From contig JAKCPI010014840.1 of assembly GCA_023213315.1 (NCBI GenBank), positions 1 through 64,000 on the forward strand: 64,000 nucleotides of DNA, in the 5' to 3' direction. Positions 21,596 through 34,127 of this stretch are shown piece by piece (the stretch's first letter is position 1; every line of letters begins with the position of its first letter). This DNA comes from Euborellia annulipes (taxonomy: Eukaryota; Arthropoda; Insecta; Dermaptera; Anisolabididae). A program made the translations under genes and the position numbers. The notes under the pieces are model-generated. The model was not told the DNA's origin. It was given only the letters and a program-made list of their open reading frames with translations, and made no database searches.

Positions 21596-22562
21596 GATGA
21601 AAATAGGGGGCTGCCTGGTGGATATTAAATTCTGGAAATGAGTTTCAGGCAAATTTATTTAGAGCTATGGCTCAACGTTTCGCTTTTGCATCTTTTCCAC
21701 CTCTTTAAGTTAGAGATGAGGATCGCCCAACTTTTTTCCTTCTTCCTTTTATAAAGAATCAAAGTCTTATACAATAACTTTCCGGTCAAGTTATATAATC
21801 CAGAAGTAAACTCTTACTATAACTTATTTATTTGAATTCCTGAATTTGACAGAAATTGTTTTTGACCTCCAGGTTATCGAACTGATTAGTTTATGTTTAT
21901 GTCAGAAACAGATTTGCAAATGCAAGTTATTTTATTTTATCTATATTTAAACCTTTATTAATTTTTTTTTTTTTTTTTTTCATTGAACTTTTTATTAGAG
22001 AAGCCTATCTTTGAGTAACAAAAATTCGATATTGAATTTTTTTCACTCTCTGAAAAATAAAAACAAATAAACTTGGCCTGTACATTGATTAATTTACCGA
22101 AAAAATATTTACCTATTTATTATTTTTATATTTATTTCTTGTTTAATAAATGAAACTTTTATAATTAATTTTATCAAAAAAAAAAAAGAAATTTTTTATT
22201 TTCTGAAAGGAGAAACTTTATACGCTTTGAAACAATAAAACTTTTAATTGCTACTCATTACAAAGTATTCTTAAAGGAGAGGCTTTAACAAGAGAGGGCA
22301 GGACATCTTTCTTTGATGAAAATAAAAAGACAGGAGATTTAGATTGTAATTAAAAAAAAAATTAATTACATAAATGACTGATTGATGGCAGGTAACAAAT
22401 CATTTGCTTTACTAGTGAAATAATAATTAGTTAATATTAATAAATGAAATCTTTTTAAATACTCAATTATAGAATTCCTATACTATACTAGTCGGCCGCC
22501 TTCAGCGGGCTTCGCGACGAGTATCTTTCCTGAACTCTTCTATTAGAATTCAGGAATATACT

Positions 22563-22824
22563 TCAGCAATATACTTAAAATAAATATAGGCCTACATATA
22601 AGTGTTTTGTATTTGAATTGGAAATTTTGCCCATTTTACACAATCGGTTTTGGCGCGGTTCTAACGCCGCGGTTTTAAATGCTTCAAAAGCGTGAGTCAA
22701 ACAGAACTAAGGAGTTTAAATGAAACCCTCGTTTGAAACGCGCCAAAATCGCACGGGTAGAATAGGCAAAATTTTCAATTCAAATACAAATCAATTATAT
22801 TTTATATTTATTATATATTGCTGA
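22563..22824. repeat. Foldback element, outer unit
   Basis: TCAGCAATATACTT and TTGTATTTGAATTGGAAATT on the left pair with AATTTTCAATTCAAATACAA and TATATATTGCTGA on the right. GC-rich centres TTTTGGCGCGGTT and AACGCGCCAAAA also pair. The spacer is about 40 bp. Confidence 0.8.
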
Positions 22825-23230
22825 AATTTGATTGATTCTAATTCAACAAAACATTTTCTCTAGGTTATATGTTTCAAGGGTTTACTTAAATTTTAACATC
22901 AAATTAACATTTTAACATTTTATTGAAATCAAAATTAAATTTTGCACTTTATGTACATTTCGGCTTTGCTGCTATCCTCAGAAGTGATTGACATTTGATT
23001 GCATATATAGACTTTGTAAGAACACAATCTCTATATGCAATCAAATGTCACTCACTTCTGAGAATGGCAGCAATGCCGAAATGTATAATACATAAAGTGT
23101 ACAATTTAATTTTGATTTCACTAAAACGTTAAAATGTTAATTTAATTTTAAAATTTAACTAAACCCTTGAAACATATAACCTAGAGAAAATGTTTTGTTG
23201 AATTAGAATCCATCAAATTTCAGCAATATA
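22815..23230. repeat. Foldback element, inner unit with Penelope-like motifs
   Basis: Arms of about 200 bp (22815-23012 and 23033-23230) pair closely: TTGCTGAAATTTGATTGATT pairs with AATCCATCAAATTTCAGCAA. Each arm carries a CTGAGNATNGCAGCAA...GCCGAAATG motif, at 22957-22982 (-) and 23058-23083 (+). The ATATTGCTGA end is shared with the outer foldback, so the two units are related or nested. Confidence 0.85.
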
Positions 23231-23642
23231 CAATAAATATACATATTCATAATGTTTCAACTAGTGCCCACTGTAACCAGTTTAAATCCAACAAATCACT
23301 TAATATCTCGAAACAATAAATATATGACTTAGACCACTTTCATAATTAATGGCACATATAAGAAGCAATTTATAAAACAAACATTCACTGATTTTTGTTT
23401 TCACATCTGGCTTTATTTGGAACATAATAAACTCAACACAGAGGTCTCAATATGGAACCAAAACGTCGACAATTAATAAAAATCAGGAAAAAAGAGATTT
23501 TAAATATTATTTTATTTTATTCCTGACTACCATCTTATTTTATTATAAAATTTTTTTTCTTATTACTCTTGAGTTTTAATCCTGGGGAATGTGAGAAAAT
23601 TGCGGTGCCCGGACCGATTCACTCATTTAATACCTTCTTACG

Positions 23643-23851
23643 TACGCACAATGAGGGACGATATTAAGACCCACCTATGCGTTTTCTACTTGTGATTATT
23701 TCATTGTTTTTATAAAAGAAAATGAAAATCTTTATTGGAAATTTTCTAGCTTTGAACTATGAAAGTTTCCATTCAAAAATATAAATTTTTTTTTAAAACA
23801 ATGAACAAGTAGAAAACGCATGGGTGGGACTTAATATTGTCCCTCACTGTA
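23643..23851. mobile_element. About 210-bp TIR MITE (possibly Tc1/mariner type)
   Basis: The left arm CAATGAGGGACGATATTAAG and the right arm CTTAATATTGTCCCTCACTG are inverted. The pairing continues through CCCACCTATGCGTTTTCTAC and GTAGAAAACGCATGGGTGGG. A TA lies at both outer edges, compatible with a TA target, but the left edge is ambiguous by a few bases. Confidence 0.65.
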
Positions 23852-24647
23852 CCTAGAACTAAAGATTTTACAAGTTTCATTCTTATCTAATGAGTGGTTT
23901 CAGTTAAAAGTCCAAATCATTAGCTGATCATTGTTTTGAAAAAGCTTAAACCTAGCAAAATTTCTAATTATTTGCTAACTTCTCCCTCTTAGGAAGACAA
24001 TTTTTAACCTCCTTAATCTCTAGATTAGAAAAAGACAAATCTAAAAAAACTTACTTGGCTATTTTTATTTAGAATTGATTTATAAAACCCTCCAATTAAC
24101 TGGAAAATAATTAAAGAGACCTTTGATTTATTTTACGTTATAAAAAGGGTTTTGTGATGACCTCATCTCTATTTTTTTTCTTTTATTTTACCACCTTAAA
24201 ATGATTAAAAATACTACTATTTTTTTCCTGACGCCAAGGTGAAAATCGTTATTGTCTAGGCGATAAAACGCACACATTTAGGGTTAATGATTGACCCAAA
24301 AAAAAGAGAAAAAAAAGTTTTTATTATTCTCCCTTTCTATCCTCCCTTCATCTTTTTTTCCCTCCTTCTCTTTCCTGGAGGAAATTTTTTATTCTTAAGA
24401 CGAGTGTTTTTCACACCTCAGTGAACCCAGCATTTGTTTTCTTAAGTGTGAACGGGTGAAAGAAATGAAGACGAAAGGAAAAAAAAAGAATTATGTGGAC
24501 TGAGATCTCTATTGGTCTATTCGAAAAATTCATTAGAAAAATAAAAGGAACGCTTCTTTTGTCAAATTAATCTCAATTATTTAATTGTTAAAATATTTAT
24601 TTAATTAATTGATTAAGTTAAAATCATTTTTATGATTTATTAAATAA
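23852..24647. other. Non-coding AT-rich DNA
   Basis: No gene or repeat recognised. Confidence 0.5.
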
Positions 24648-24730
24648 ACATTTGGTGTGATTAACGCACAGCTCACACTTACTTTCGATAAGAGAAAGTG
24701 GTGTGCTGAGCTGTCACACCAGATTTATTT
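24648..24730. repeat. HP-family long hairpin, solitary
   Basis: TGGTGTGATTAACGCACAGC pairs with GCTGAGCTGTCACACCA, with AAGAGAAAGTGGTGTG in the second arm. It is diverged from the other HP hairpins. The sequence just after it (TTTCCCATAGCTTCTTAGTT) matches the variant interior of the copy at 52076-53122. Confidence 0.75.
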
Positions 24731-24980
24731 ATATTTAGTTTCCCATAGCTTCTTAGTTCCAAACTTGACCATTTGCATTTCGTAGATGGCGCTGAGCTTC
24801 GAATGCTTCCATTGGAAATAAAGTGTACTTGAAACACGTTTTAGGAAAAAACTTATTAATATACTTTTTAAAGAGCATTATGAATTTGAATCAAAATTGT
24901 TCCAGTGAATTTTGAAAAATACATCAGTAATGTGAACTTCAATTTTCAGCAAAAATTTGATTTATATACTTTTTAAAGAA

Positions 24981-25642
24981 AAAAATCTGGTGTGACTGGC
25001 GCACAGCACACAACTTTCTCTTACCTTCGGTAATCGAAAGTTGTGTACTGTGCTTGTCACACCAGATTTTTTGTGTCGACATATATTTAGTTCCCGACAG
25101 TACGGAACATTTGAATTGAGATGTAAAATTTATAAGTATGACAAAATATTTATATTTTGTTACCATGGGAACCATTTCTCCTATCTTCCCTTTGAAATAC
25201 AAGAGTAAAGTGGTCTTCAGAAGATTTCAATTGTAAAATGAGAATAGACATTTTAAAGAGAATCTAAAAATTAATTGATTTTTGAAAAAATCGTTGGAGC
25301 AAATTTTGAGAAAATCGAAAAAAACTGAAAAAGTACATCAGTAAAGTACTAATACTCTTTGGCTGATTTTGATTAAAAGCTTATTTTCCTGTCCCGGAGG
25401 GTGTCTAACTTAAATATAAAATTTCAACCTCGTAGCTCAATTCCTTCATGCTTAAAATTGAACACACACCCACCCACCCACACACCCACCCACAGACAGA
25501 CCATGTCGCGAAAACCACTTTTTTGGATTCAGGGGACTTCAAAACGTGAAGATCCATCAAAATCTCGACATCGAATTTTTGACATGAATCCAATACTTTC
25601 TCTCATATATATATTACATATATACATAGGTAAGAGAAAGTA
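24981..25642 (-). mobile_element. HP-family repeat, full-length copy
   Basis: The long hairpin (24981-25072) comes first, then the family body in reverse orientation, a short CCCA/CA tract at the GACA position, and GGTAAGAGAAAGTA at the end. It is close in sequence to the copy at 9120-9826, including GTCGACATATATTTAG next to the hairpin. Confidence 0.88.
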
Positions 25643-25950
25643 ATAGTTGATTTGTGAATTTTATCAAAATCGTTGGACGAAATTTTGAGGAATTCGAAAA
25701 AACTGGGAAAAAACCTCAGTACCTAAAGTACTAGTACTTTTTGGCCAATTTTGTTCAAAAGTTTATTTTAACTGTCCTGTACCTAAATAAAATTTCTACC
25801 TCGTAGCTCATTTCCTTCATGCTTAAAATCGTCACACATAGTCACACAGACAGACAGGCCAATTTGCGAGTTCCACTTTTTTGGACCTCAAAAACGTGTA
25901 TTTCCATCAAAATCTCGACATCGAATTTTTTACTTGATCGCAATACAAAT
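25643..25950 (-). mobile_element. HP-family repeat, partial copy
   Basis: Directly abuts the previous copy. Starts in the middle of the body (AATCGTTGGACGAAATTTTG) and runs through the CACACAGACAGACAGG stretch to ATCTCGACATCGAATTTTTT. It lacks the long hairpin. Confidence 0.8.
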
Positions 25951-26896
25951 TGCTATTTAATTTAGCAGATTAACAGGCGACCCGAAAAATATCTCAAAAT
26001 TTTGTGTGCTCCCAAGGAATAAGCTAAGAAATCATGATTCAATTATAATATCTCAGAAAAAAACCATATAAATAATTACATATAATTAATTTATCAACCT
26101 ATTATCTAATTTACATAGTTTATTATATCACTATAATTAAATTTTTACCCATTTATTTTTTAATAGATGGTTTTAATAGTAACAAAGTTATTCACTTCTA
26201 TTAGATTTTATGTAATAGTTAATAGAGAGAGTATATATCTCTATGCTAAAATTCCATCGAATTTACCCCAATAATGCATAATAAATGCATTACATGAATC
26301 CATTTCTACGCTATTATAATGGATGTATTTTAATTCCTAATAATGACTAAAGGCTCTAATAATTATCTAATCAATAAATGAAACAAATTCTTGCTTATAA
26401 ATTAAATTATCATTTATTATTAAGAATTCTCAAGATAGTTTTTACTTTTCAAGAAAATGCCAAGGGCTGTAGCAATAATTCGTCTCTGAATGCTTCCTGA
26501 AAGTTAGGCAGACCTATTGTCATAGCACTCTCTCTCAATATCTATGTGCTCCTGTCTAAAAAATTCAGACTAGAATGTCAGTTTTCTTGTCAGTGGCATC
26601 TTGTTATCCGAAAATATGGTCGCTTTATAACCCAACTAAACTTAATGACAATTTTGGGATTTTCAGTTTCGAAACTTTGAGATAAAAATTCTCACAGAAG
26701 ATATTGTCCGATTTGAAAAAAAATTTATAGCCTATCTGTAATGTTCATGTGGGTGAGCCACTTTTGCCGGGTATTATATTTCGCTCCGAAAAAAATGTGG
26801 CAAAACGACCCTCCTTAGCGACCACTCACACCAGATTTTTTAAGCTTCTTTTTACTATTGGATCACTCAGTTGTGTCCCTTTTCCTCTTATTTTTT
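25951..26896. other. Non-coding AT-rich DNA
   Basis: No gene supported. CACTCACACCAGATTTTTT at about 26822-26840 is one arm end of an HP long hairpin without its partner. Confidence 0.5.
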
Positions 26897-27560
26897 ACTT
26901 TATCTTACCTCTATATATATATGTTAATATATATAGAGAGAAAGTATTCGTTTCATGTCAAAAATTCGATGTCGAGATTATGATGGATATACACGTTTTG
27001 AGGTCCCCTGAATCCAAAAAAGTGGTTTTCGCGACATGGTCTGTCTATGTGTCTGGGAACAAAATATCTCAAGAACGAAAAGAGCTAGGAGGTATGAAAT
27101 TTTATATTTAAGTTAGGCACCCCCATGGGACGAGACACGAAGCTTTTGAACAAAATCGACCAAAGAGTACTAGTACTTTACTGATGCACTTTTTCAGTTT
27201 TTTTCGATTTTCTCAAAATTCGCACCAACAATTTTTTTTTTTATTCAAAAAATCAATTATTCTTTAGATTCTCTTTAAAATGTATATTCTCATTTTATAA
27301 AAAATAGCGGGAAGGGCTCATTGAAATCTTCTGAAGACCACTTTACTCTTGTACTCCATAGAAGAAATAGGAGAAATGGTTGCCATGGTAACAAAATGCC
27401 CTATATAATAAATTTTACATCTTGAATTCAATTGTACCCTACTGTCGGAAACTAAATACATGTCGACACAAAAAATCTGGTGTGACAAGCACAGAACACA
27501 ACTTTCTCATACCTTCGGTAATCGAAAGTTGTGTTCTGTGCTTGTCACACCAGATTTTTT
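26897..27560 (+). mobile_element. HP-family repeat, full-length copy
   Basis: Starts ACTTTATCTTACC with a TA-rich hairpin and ends in the long hairpin at 27470-27560, which is almost perfectly symmetrical here. A small insert (GCGGGAAGGG region near 27308) interrupts the body. Confidence 0.88.
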
Positions 27561-27620
27561 CCCATGTTATTCTCATATGACAATAAAATAGTCTTCATAA
27601 GTTTGGGAGTATCCTCCTCC

Positions 27621-27658
<38 letters not shown>

Positions 27659-28481
27659 AGTGAAATACTGTATTTTTTCAAATAAAAGATGAAATATACA
27701 AATTTTAATTAATTTTATTATTGTAACAAATGAAATTTTTCTTTTTTGTTTATTCTTGTATATAGGCTTTCCTTTTTATGATTATTTACATTGGATATCG
27801 AATTTTTTTTTCCCCTATATGAGAGAAAGATTTAGTGCCCGCATAGGTTATGTTATGTGCCGTATGTTTACGAACAAGGTTGCTTGTTTTATAGTATAGT
27901 GGAGATGCTGGGATTTTCTCTTTCTATAATACAAATCTCGTCCTTTTTTTTAGAGATTTTATTTTCCCCGTTGGCCGTATCGACATCAGGCACTCACTCT
28001 CTTTCTCTTTCTCTCTCTCACACTATGTATATAAATATTATTTTATCAGGCTAGGATGCATTTCTTTCTTTTTTGCGGTTTTATTTCAATGAGAGCGACG
28101 AAAAAAAACAAATTTGTCTTTTTTCACATAAATAAAAAAAAGGTATTTTTTTTTTCTCTTTTTTTTTTATTTAAAGAGAAATATTGTTTGGATAGGGTCT
28201 TTTGATTTATATGTTATTTTCATCGTGCTCTATTATGTTTTAATAATTTAATTTGTGAGATTCTAGTTATATATAAAAAAAAGAATAATTTCAGCCAATT
28301 ATTACATGATTGCTATAAATAATGATTCCTCTTTTTTTTTTGTATCTCAGAACCTTCTTTTCTCGCTTGAATTTCAGCTTTCAAATTGTTCACATTGGTA
28401 GAGTACGCGCCTCTTGTTTTATTTTGCTTCCCGTTTCAAAAATGTATTTTTTTTTTTAATTAAAAAACACTCTTTTTTCAG
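27561..28481. other. Non-coding AT-rich DNA with long poly-A
   Basis: No gene seen. A run of about 29 A lies at 27628-27656, and CT tracts near 27993-28020. Confidence 0.5.
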
Positions 28482-28703
28482 ATTCACACACACATACAGT
28501 CTTTGCGGCAACTTGGGCCATTTAAGACTTTAAACGATAACCGCTATTATGAAACTATATATCTTGGGGTCCAGGCATTCTTATTTAAGCCATTTGGTAT
28601 CCAAATGGCTTAAATAAAATCATTGGACTGCCTGGGATCCGAACCCTCGACCCTTGACATACAAGGCAGGCGCACTACCAACTACACCAAGCCAGAGGGC
28701 TCA
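28482..28703 (-). repeat. tRNA-derived SINE (family B), near full length
   Basis: On the minus strand the head is clearly tRNA-like: GGCTTGGTGTAGTTGGTAGT (A box) and GGGTTCGGATCCCAGG (B box). Next comes a small palindrome (AAGCCATTTGGATACCAAAT), then TGCCTGGACCCCAAGATATA and TTAAATGGCCCAAGTTGCCG. CA-rich sequence closes it. The second good copy is at 56551-56796. Confidence 0.85.
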
Positions 28704-28782
28704 AAAATGTATTGGTCACCAAAAAAATTAAAATAAATAAACAAGAATAAAAAAAAATATATACTGTATATATTTCTTCAAG

Positions 28783-28886
28783 CCCCTGGACCATAGCACA
28801 GATGGTAGAGTTGTTGCCTATTGTTCTAGGAGTCATCCCGTCTTAAATGGCCTTCGATCCCCAAAAAGACCTTAAACAAAAAAACT
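28783..28886 (+). repeat. SINE A, head joined to tail
   Basis: Head CATAGCACAGATGGTAGAGT, then TTCGATCCCCAAAAAGACCT. The B-box and most of the body are deleted. Confidence 0.7.
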
Positions 28887-29269
28887 TACTATCTTCAAAA
28901 TCTCACTAAAGTCATTAGGGCTGGTGGAAGCTTAAAAGATCGGAGGAGCTAGTTATTTAGAATACTGATATTAAAGCAGAGGAAGAAATTTCTTCTCTTA
29001 TGCTAGAGGCAGGAGTTGGCTTTTCAAAATGTTTTTAAATTTTAATTCGTTAATAATACATTTAGAAAAATAGGGATGGATTCTAAATTGAAAAACCCTT
29101 GAAAATAAAATGAAGTGAAATAAAAATGAAAGTATAACAAATATTTAATATTGTGTCTGATGAGTTACATCAAAAGAGGGTTGAAAATACATGGACTGGC
29201 ATCTAAAGTTATTTCTTTAAATATTTTATTAGAGCCTCTTTAGTGCCAAATTCCGACCTTTTTTGAACC

Positions 29270-29306
29270 CTGAAGATGGCATCTACCGAGACCGGTAGGC
29301 AAAATA
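29270..29306 (+). repeat. Penelope-terminus-like motif
   Basis: CTGAAGATGGCATCTACCGA followed by GACCGGTAGGCAAAATAAAA. CTACC and GGTAG can form a stem. The box order matches the other motif copies, but the GAAA box is changed to CAAA. Confidence 0.4.
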
Positions 29307-29544
29307 AAATATTTTTTAAGAGATCACTTTGCCTGTCAGTCTCTGCATCTTCAAACCTTCCTTGAGATTTAGAGTTTTCTGATTGAATCGCCACTTTTAC
29401 GTATATATTTATTTTTTCTATTCTCGAAGTTTCGAGACAAAGTCTGAAGTTCAATAAGATTTTAAAAAGATTTTTTGATTTCTAAGTTTTCACTATGAAA
29501 TCATTTAAATTTCAAATATCTTTTATTTTTAAATTTTTTTAATT

Positions 29545-29672
29545 TGTTCTGAGTCTATGTAGACCCCATCCCTATTTATCTCAATTGATTAGTAGTAAAT
29601 TCAATTGAAATACCTTTTTTGCATAGGACGGACTGGGGACCCGCGATCTTTATTTAGCACCAGAAGCTAACA
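29545..29672 (-). repeat. SINE A fragment
   Basis: TAGACCCCATCCCTATTTAT and ATTCAATTGAAATACC are the reverse complement of the family A body. The tRNA head is diverged. Confidence 0.55.
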
Positions 29673-29679
29673 AACACTT

Positions 29680-30346
29680 ATAAATCTTTAATGAACATTA
29701 TCAAAATTGCAATCGAAAAGACGATAAATATTTTATTAATTAATCTTGAAGACGATTCTTCTTCTACGGTGTTTCAAGTGAATAATAGCTCGACTTAGAT
29801 CTAGGGTGAGAAGAAAATGACCTGCAATGTATGTTTTAATCTTGTCGAGAGGGATTAAGTAGGTTCAATATTTATTATAGGCGACTATTTACACAAGAGA
29901 GCATGTGTATGTGTGTGTGTGTGTGGGTGGGTGGGTGGTTAACGCTACCACCATCAGGCGTAACCCTAGTACTATGGGTATTAGAAGTTGGTTGGCCCCA
30001 ATCCAATCAATGGATTGATTGTATCAACATATAATACATACATAAACGGGCCTCGACTTGCCAAGAGAGAATCCATTAAGATTTCAACTTGGAGGTGTAA
30101 ATGTTAATAACTAAAATAACAAACAGCCGTACGTATCTCAAATATCAATGTTTGTTCAGAAGCAGATGCTGCTGCTGGTGGACTCTAAAGGAGACTGCAG
30201 GGTGTGAGAGAGAATGGTTGCGGCTACCGAAAATTTATATTGTATAGGTTTAATATGTTTATTTTGTTTTGTTGTTGAAGGGAAGGATTAGAAGTGTTAT
30301 TAAGAGAGAAAGGGGAAGATTATTTGCGGAGGAATAAGATTTTTTT
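29680..30346. other. Non-coding DNA with (GT)n tract
   Basis: No gene supported. GT/GTGG tract at about 29905-29938. The stretch 29940-30200 is more complex but shows no exon. Confidence 0.45.
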
Positions 30347-30620
30347 ACTTTCCCTTACCCTATATATGAAATAGATAGAGTATTGGATTCATGTCAAAAA
30401 TTCGATGTCGAGATTTTGATGGATCTTCACGTTTTGAGGTCCCCTGAATCTAAAAAAAAGTGGTTTTCGAGACATGGTCTGTCTGTAAACAAAATATCTC
30501 AGGAACTAAAAGAGCTACGAGGTTGAAATTTTATATTTAAGTTAGGCACCTCCCAAGGGGTGAAAAAAAGCTTTTGAACGAAATCGGCCAAAAAGTCCTT
30601 GTACTTTACTGATGTTTTTT
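30347..30620 (+). mobile_element. HP-family repeat, 5' half
   Basis: Starts ACTTTCCCTTACCC, continues TCGATGTCGAGATTTTGATG and stops near CCTTGTACTTTACTGATG. The long hairpin half is absent. Confidence 0.8.
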
Positions 30621-30829
30621 CTTCAAACGAAATATTTTTGTTTTAAAAAATTTCTTCTTTCTCCAAATGAAATTAGATTTAAACTATTGTAGGTTCTTGT
30701 TGAAACATTTTAATAGTAATCTTAATACTATATCGTGTTTTAACCTATTTTTAAATCTGATCCTTTTATCTATTTGCTTTCATTCGACCTTTTTTATTTG
30801 ATGGAAAATTTTACTTTCTCGTCAATGAT

Positions 30830-31085
30830 AATTAGGGCTCAGATTTTGCATATAATGGATGCTTTTTTTCTTATCGCTATCCTTCAAATTTTTTTTTATC
30901 TGGCCGTTTTAGGGTACCAGACTCACCCAGAGAAATTTTATTTGGCATATAAATGCATATTTTGGAGTTTAAGTGCATATTTAAGCTATATTTTGCATAT
31001 TTGTGTGATTTTATTCCTCATTTATTGGCAAATCAGAAAAATAGCGGTTTTTCAACATGCCGGATTAGCCCGGTATGCCGCATTA
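30830..31085. repeat. Possible hAT-type end with TGCATATTT repeats
   Basis: AGGGCTCAGATTTTGCATAT followed by several TGCATATTT words over about 200 bp. It resembles the sub-terminal repeats of insect-type hAT elements. No partner terminus found. Confidence 0.35.
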
Positions 31086-31874
31086 TAAAGAAGAAATTTA
31101 CAATTTTTTCCAATAGATTCAAAAGCAAGGTCGTGAAGTAATTTGGGATTTATGTAATGAAGAAATTTTAATCAAATAAAAAACAAATAATGAAATTTAA
31201 TAATTCTATAAAATTTTATTTTCCACTTTTAATATATTTTATATAATAAAAAAAAAAATCTTTCGTTGATTTCTTAATAAATTACGGTTATTTAAAATTC
31301 AAAGAGAGGCACATAGAGGTTGTTTTATTTTTTTAAAAACACCTTGTATAAAAAGAGATAAATTTATATCACAAGATACGAGGAAAATGCAAAATTCTTA
31401 GGGATAACCTTATAGAAAAAGAAGATACGTACATAGTAAAGAGAATAAATAAATCAAAAGGAAATGAAAGAATAAATATGCGCCAAGAGTACGGAAATGG
31501 AATCGCTGATAAAGAAATAAAATTTTTTCCCTTAAGATTTATTTATTTATATAAGCATAATTTTATTTTTTAGACAGGCTGAGAGAAAGAGAGATAGATT
31601 CTGGGCCCTTTGTTGGAATTTTAATTTCATTTATTAAATTTTAGTTTAATAAATCAATCAGTTAATTCAGTAGTCAAGGCTACAATATGAAGGAACAGTC
31701 AAATGGATTAAAATTTTGAAGGAAATATTTAAAAACTATTATTGATATTGAAAATCAAATTACTCCACTAAAAGAACCAGAAGCATTTATTCCACCTATC
31801 GGGGGTTATAATATCACCCGAGGGAGGCGCACGGTAATATTTTTTTTGACAGCTTTAGAGAAAATTCATTTTAT

Positions 31875-32661
31875 TTAAGGTTGTTCGGACATTAAAGCAC
31901 TTTCCTTGATTAAAAGCTAATTTTTTAATATGTTATTAATCACTATCAAATACGTATAAAATAAAATTTTGAAGCAGATCTGACACAGGGTTATCGTGTA
32001 ATTAATTTTTAAAAAATTGAAATTTAACATGTAGCCTATGGGGAATAACGACGAAACGCACACATATCGAATTATATAGGCATCTGTGCAAATGATACAA
32101 AAACAAAAAAACTTACATTTTATTAATTCACTTCCGAGGAATATGTTAAAAATAAAATCAAAAGTTTCTGCCGACCGCTTTTAAAGATATTTTAACAAGA
32201 AAGTCAAAAAAATTCTCCAAAATGACAGTCGCTAATATTTAAAAATAAGGAAGCATCGAGAGTCAGACCAGCCTGGCAACGTCGCATAAAATACTTGATG
32301 TTAGTTACATATTTTTTTCAATTTTACAATATTTTTTCTCGCAAATCGTCCATTGTGTTTAAACTGATTTGCATTAAACATTGTAATATATTAAATAAAA
32401 TAAAATTTAAGGCGTTTAAGATTTAAAATAGATAGTTGATGAATGCAATGTTGCCAGTTCTATATTACGTGAAAAACTCCTCAAATCAAAAGTCATTCAT
32501 TTATTATTTTTGGTAATTAAATTATTAACTTAATCCAATTATAAACTATGATAGGTCACGACTAAATTATAATAAGGAATTTTGGCATTCAAATTTTTAA
32601 TTTTATTTAAAAAAAAATTTAGATTTATTATGACTTACGATGTACTATCGAACAACCTTAA
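31875..32661 (+). mobile_element. Non-autonomous DNA element, copy 1 (TTAAGGTTGTTCGG ends)
   Basis: The left end TTAAGGTTGTTCGGAC and the right end CTATCGAACAACCTTAA are inverted. The interior matches 54027-54832 almost throughout in the same orientation (TGAAGCAGATCTGACACAGG, GTAGCCTATGGGGAATAACG). No coding frame. TTAA at both edges could be a target duplication or part of the terminus. Confidence 0.82.
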
Positions 32662-33335
32662 TCACTATAATAATAAATTTAATTAATTTCATAATAAAAT
32701 TATATTATATTTATCTATACATTTGAATATTTATTTTTTCGACCTTTTGCTGAACTTTGTTTACCTAGTATTTTTTTTTTTTTTAATAAAATTAAATATT
32801 TAAAAAATACACCTAGCTACATTTGTTATTTTATAATATTAGAAGATATATTTTTATATAATTTTTGTTTTGATGTCAATATGTGGTGTTGATATGGACA
32901 ATAAACCGGTTGTCGGTTGTCAATATTGTCGAAAATAAATTACTAATAATTCAATATCAAATAAAAAAAAAAATTAAATTAGAAAAAAAAAAAAAATGGA
33001 ATAAATGTCAAATCAGCGCTCTCTTTGTTTATTTATTTATTTTATCGATGAGAAAATATAGAGAATTTTATCCAATAAAATGACGTCCATTTTTTATATA
33101 CTGTAGATAAAATTATTAATAAGCAATTATTTTATTAAAATATACAAACGAGATTTAATCATTAACCAGGAGACATTTTTTTTAAATTTATTTAAGTTCT
33201 TTTTTTGACCATTTAGACCCCATCTCTAAATGCTATTTACAATACGTATGATCTATATCGATATCTATATAATTTTAATAATTTTCGAGACCTATTCAAT
33301 TGAATAAGATATTGATATTCATGAATACCTCAATT
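32662..33335. other. Non-coding AT-rich DNA with SINE A tail
   Basis: No gene. A short SINE A tail in reverse orientation lies at about 33185-33235 (GACCATTTAGACCCCATCTC). Confidence 0.5.
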
Positions 33336-34127
33336 GAGATTTGGCTTAACACTAAACTACTCACATATTTGTTAATTAAATATAAAAATTATATTTATAA
33401 TGGAACTGAAAAATAAGATTAACAAATAAAAATGAAATGAAAAAGAAATATAAGAAAATAAGAAATGAACAGATTTATGCTGAGGAACTTTGACAGATGA
33501 AACAATTTAATATATCTCTATTCGTTCTATTAATTATGTATTATTTGAGGTAATTTTAAGCAATAAAATTCTAAATAATAAATTTCTAGTTTTATTTGGA
33601 TTGAGGAGGCAATCCGAAATATTTTCAAAATAAATTATTTTATTGTGGAAAGCAACCGCTGGTGTATTTTTCTCCGAAAACCTTATATATTAATTCATTT
33701 GGATACAAATCAATTGGAATAAATAGGGACCGGATCTAAATGGCCTCAATGCCGAAAAAGACCATAAATAAATTTAAAAAAAAAAAGAAAAAACTCAATG
33801 GCATCAGCCGAAAATGCAAAATTAAAAAAAAGCATATTATATTAAAAAATTTGAAAAAAGTCGGTCATTAAAGTCGCTTTGTCAAAACGTCTCTGACAGG
33901 CAAAAAAGCTCAAAAAAGTCGCAAAAGTCGTTTTTGAAAATCACAAAAAAGTTTCTTTGTGAGATCAGTGAAGAAAATCTGGAAAAGTCTCAAAATTGAC
34001 AAAAGTCGAAAGACTTTTTTTCCGCTCTCTAATTATAAGTAATAATTTTTATCTTTCATTAGACGTCAGCGACCTACAACTGGGCCGCGGCCCACGGGTT
34101 GGGAACCGCTGCTGTAGTAGGCCTATA
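33336..34127 (+). repeat. Dispersed repeat, copy 1; ends in a hAT-like terminus
   Basis: Shares ATTTATGCTGAGGAACTTTG and ATTAATGTATTATTTGAG-like runs, an AAAAGTCG-rich block and the end GGGTTGGGAACCGCTG with 38893-39503. A SINE A tail (33690-33785) sits in the middle. CGGCCCACGGGTTGGGAACC is the typical outward end of a hAT MITE. The combined structure duplicates as a block. Confidence 0.7.

Noticed and set aside
30774..31088. 104-residue hydrophobic frame resembling a membrane protein
   Set aside because: The hydrophobicity comes from T-rich TGCATATTT repeats, and the region looks like a hAT sub-terminal array.
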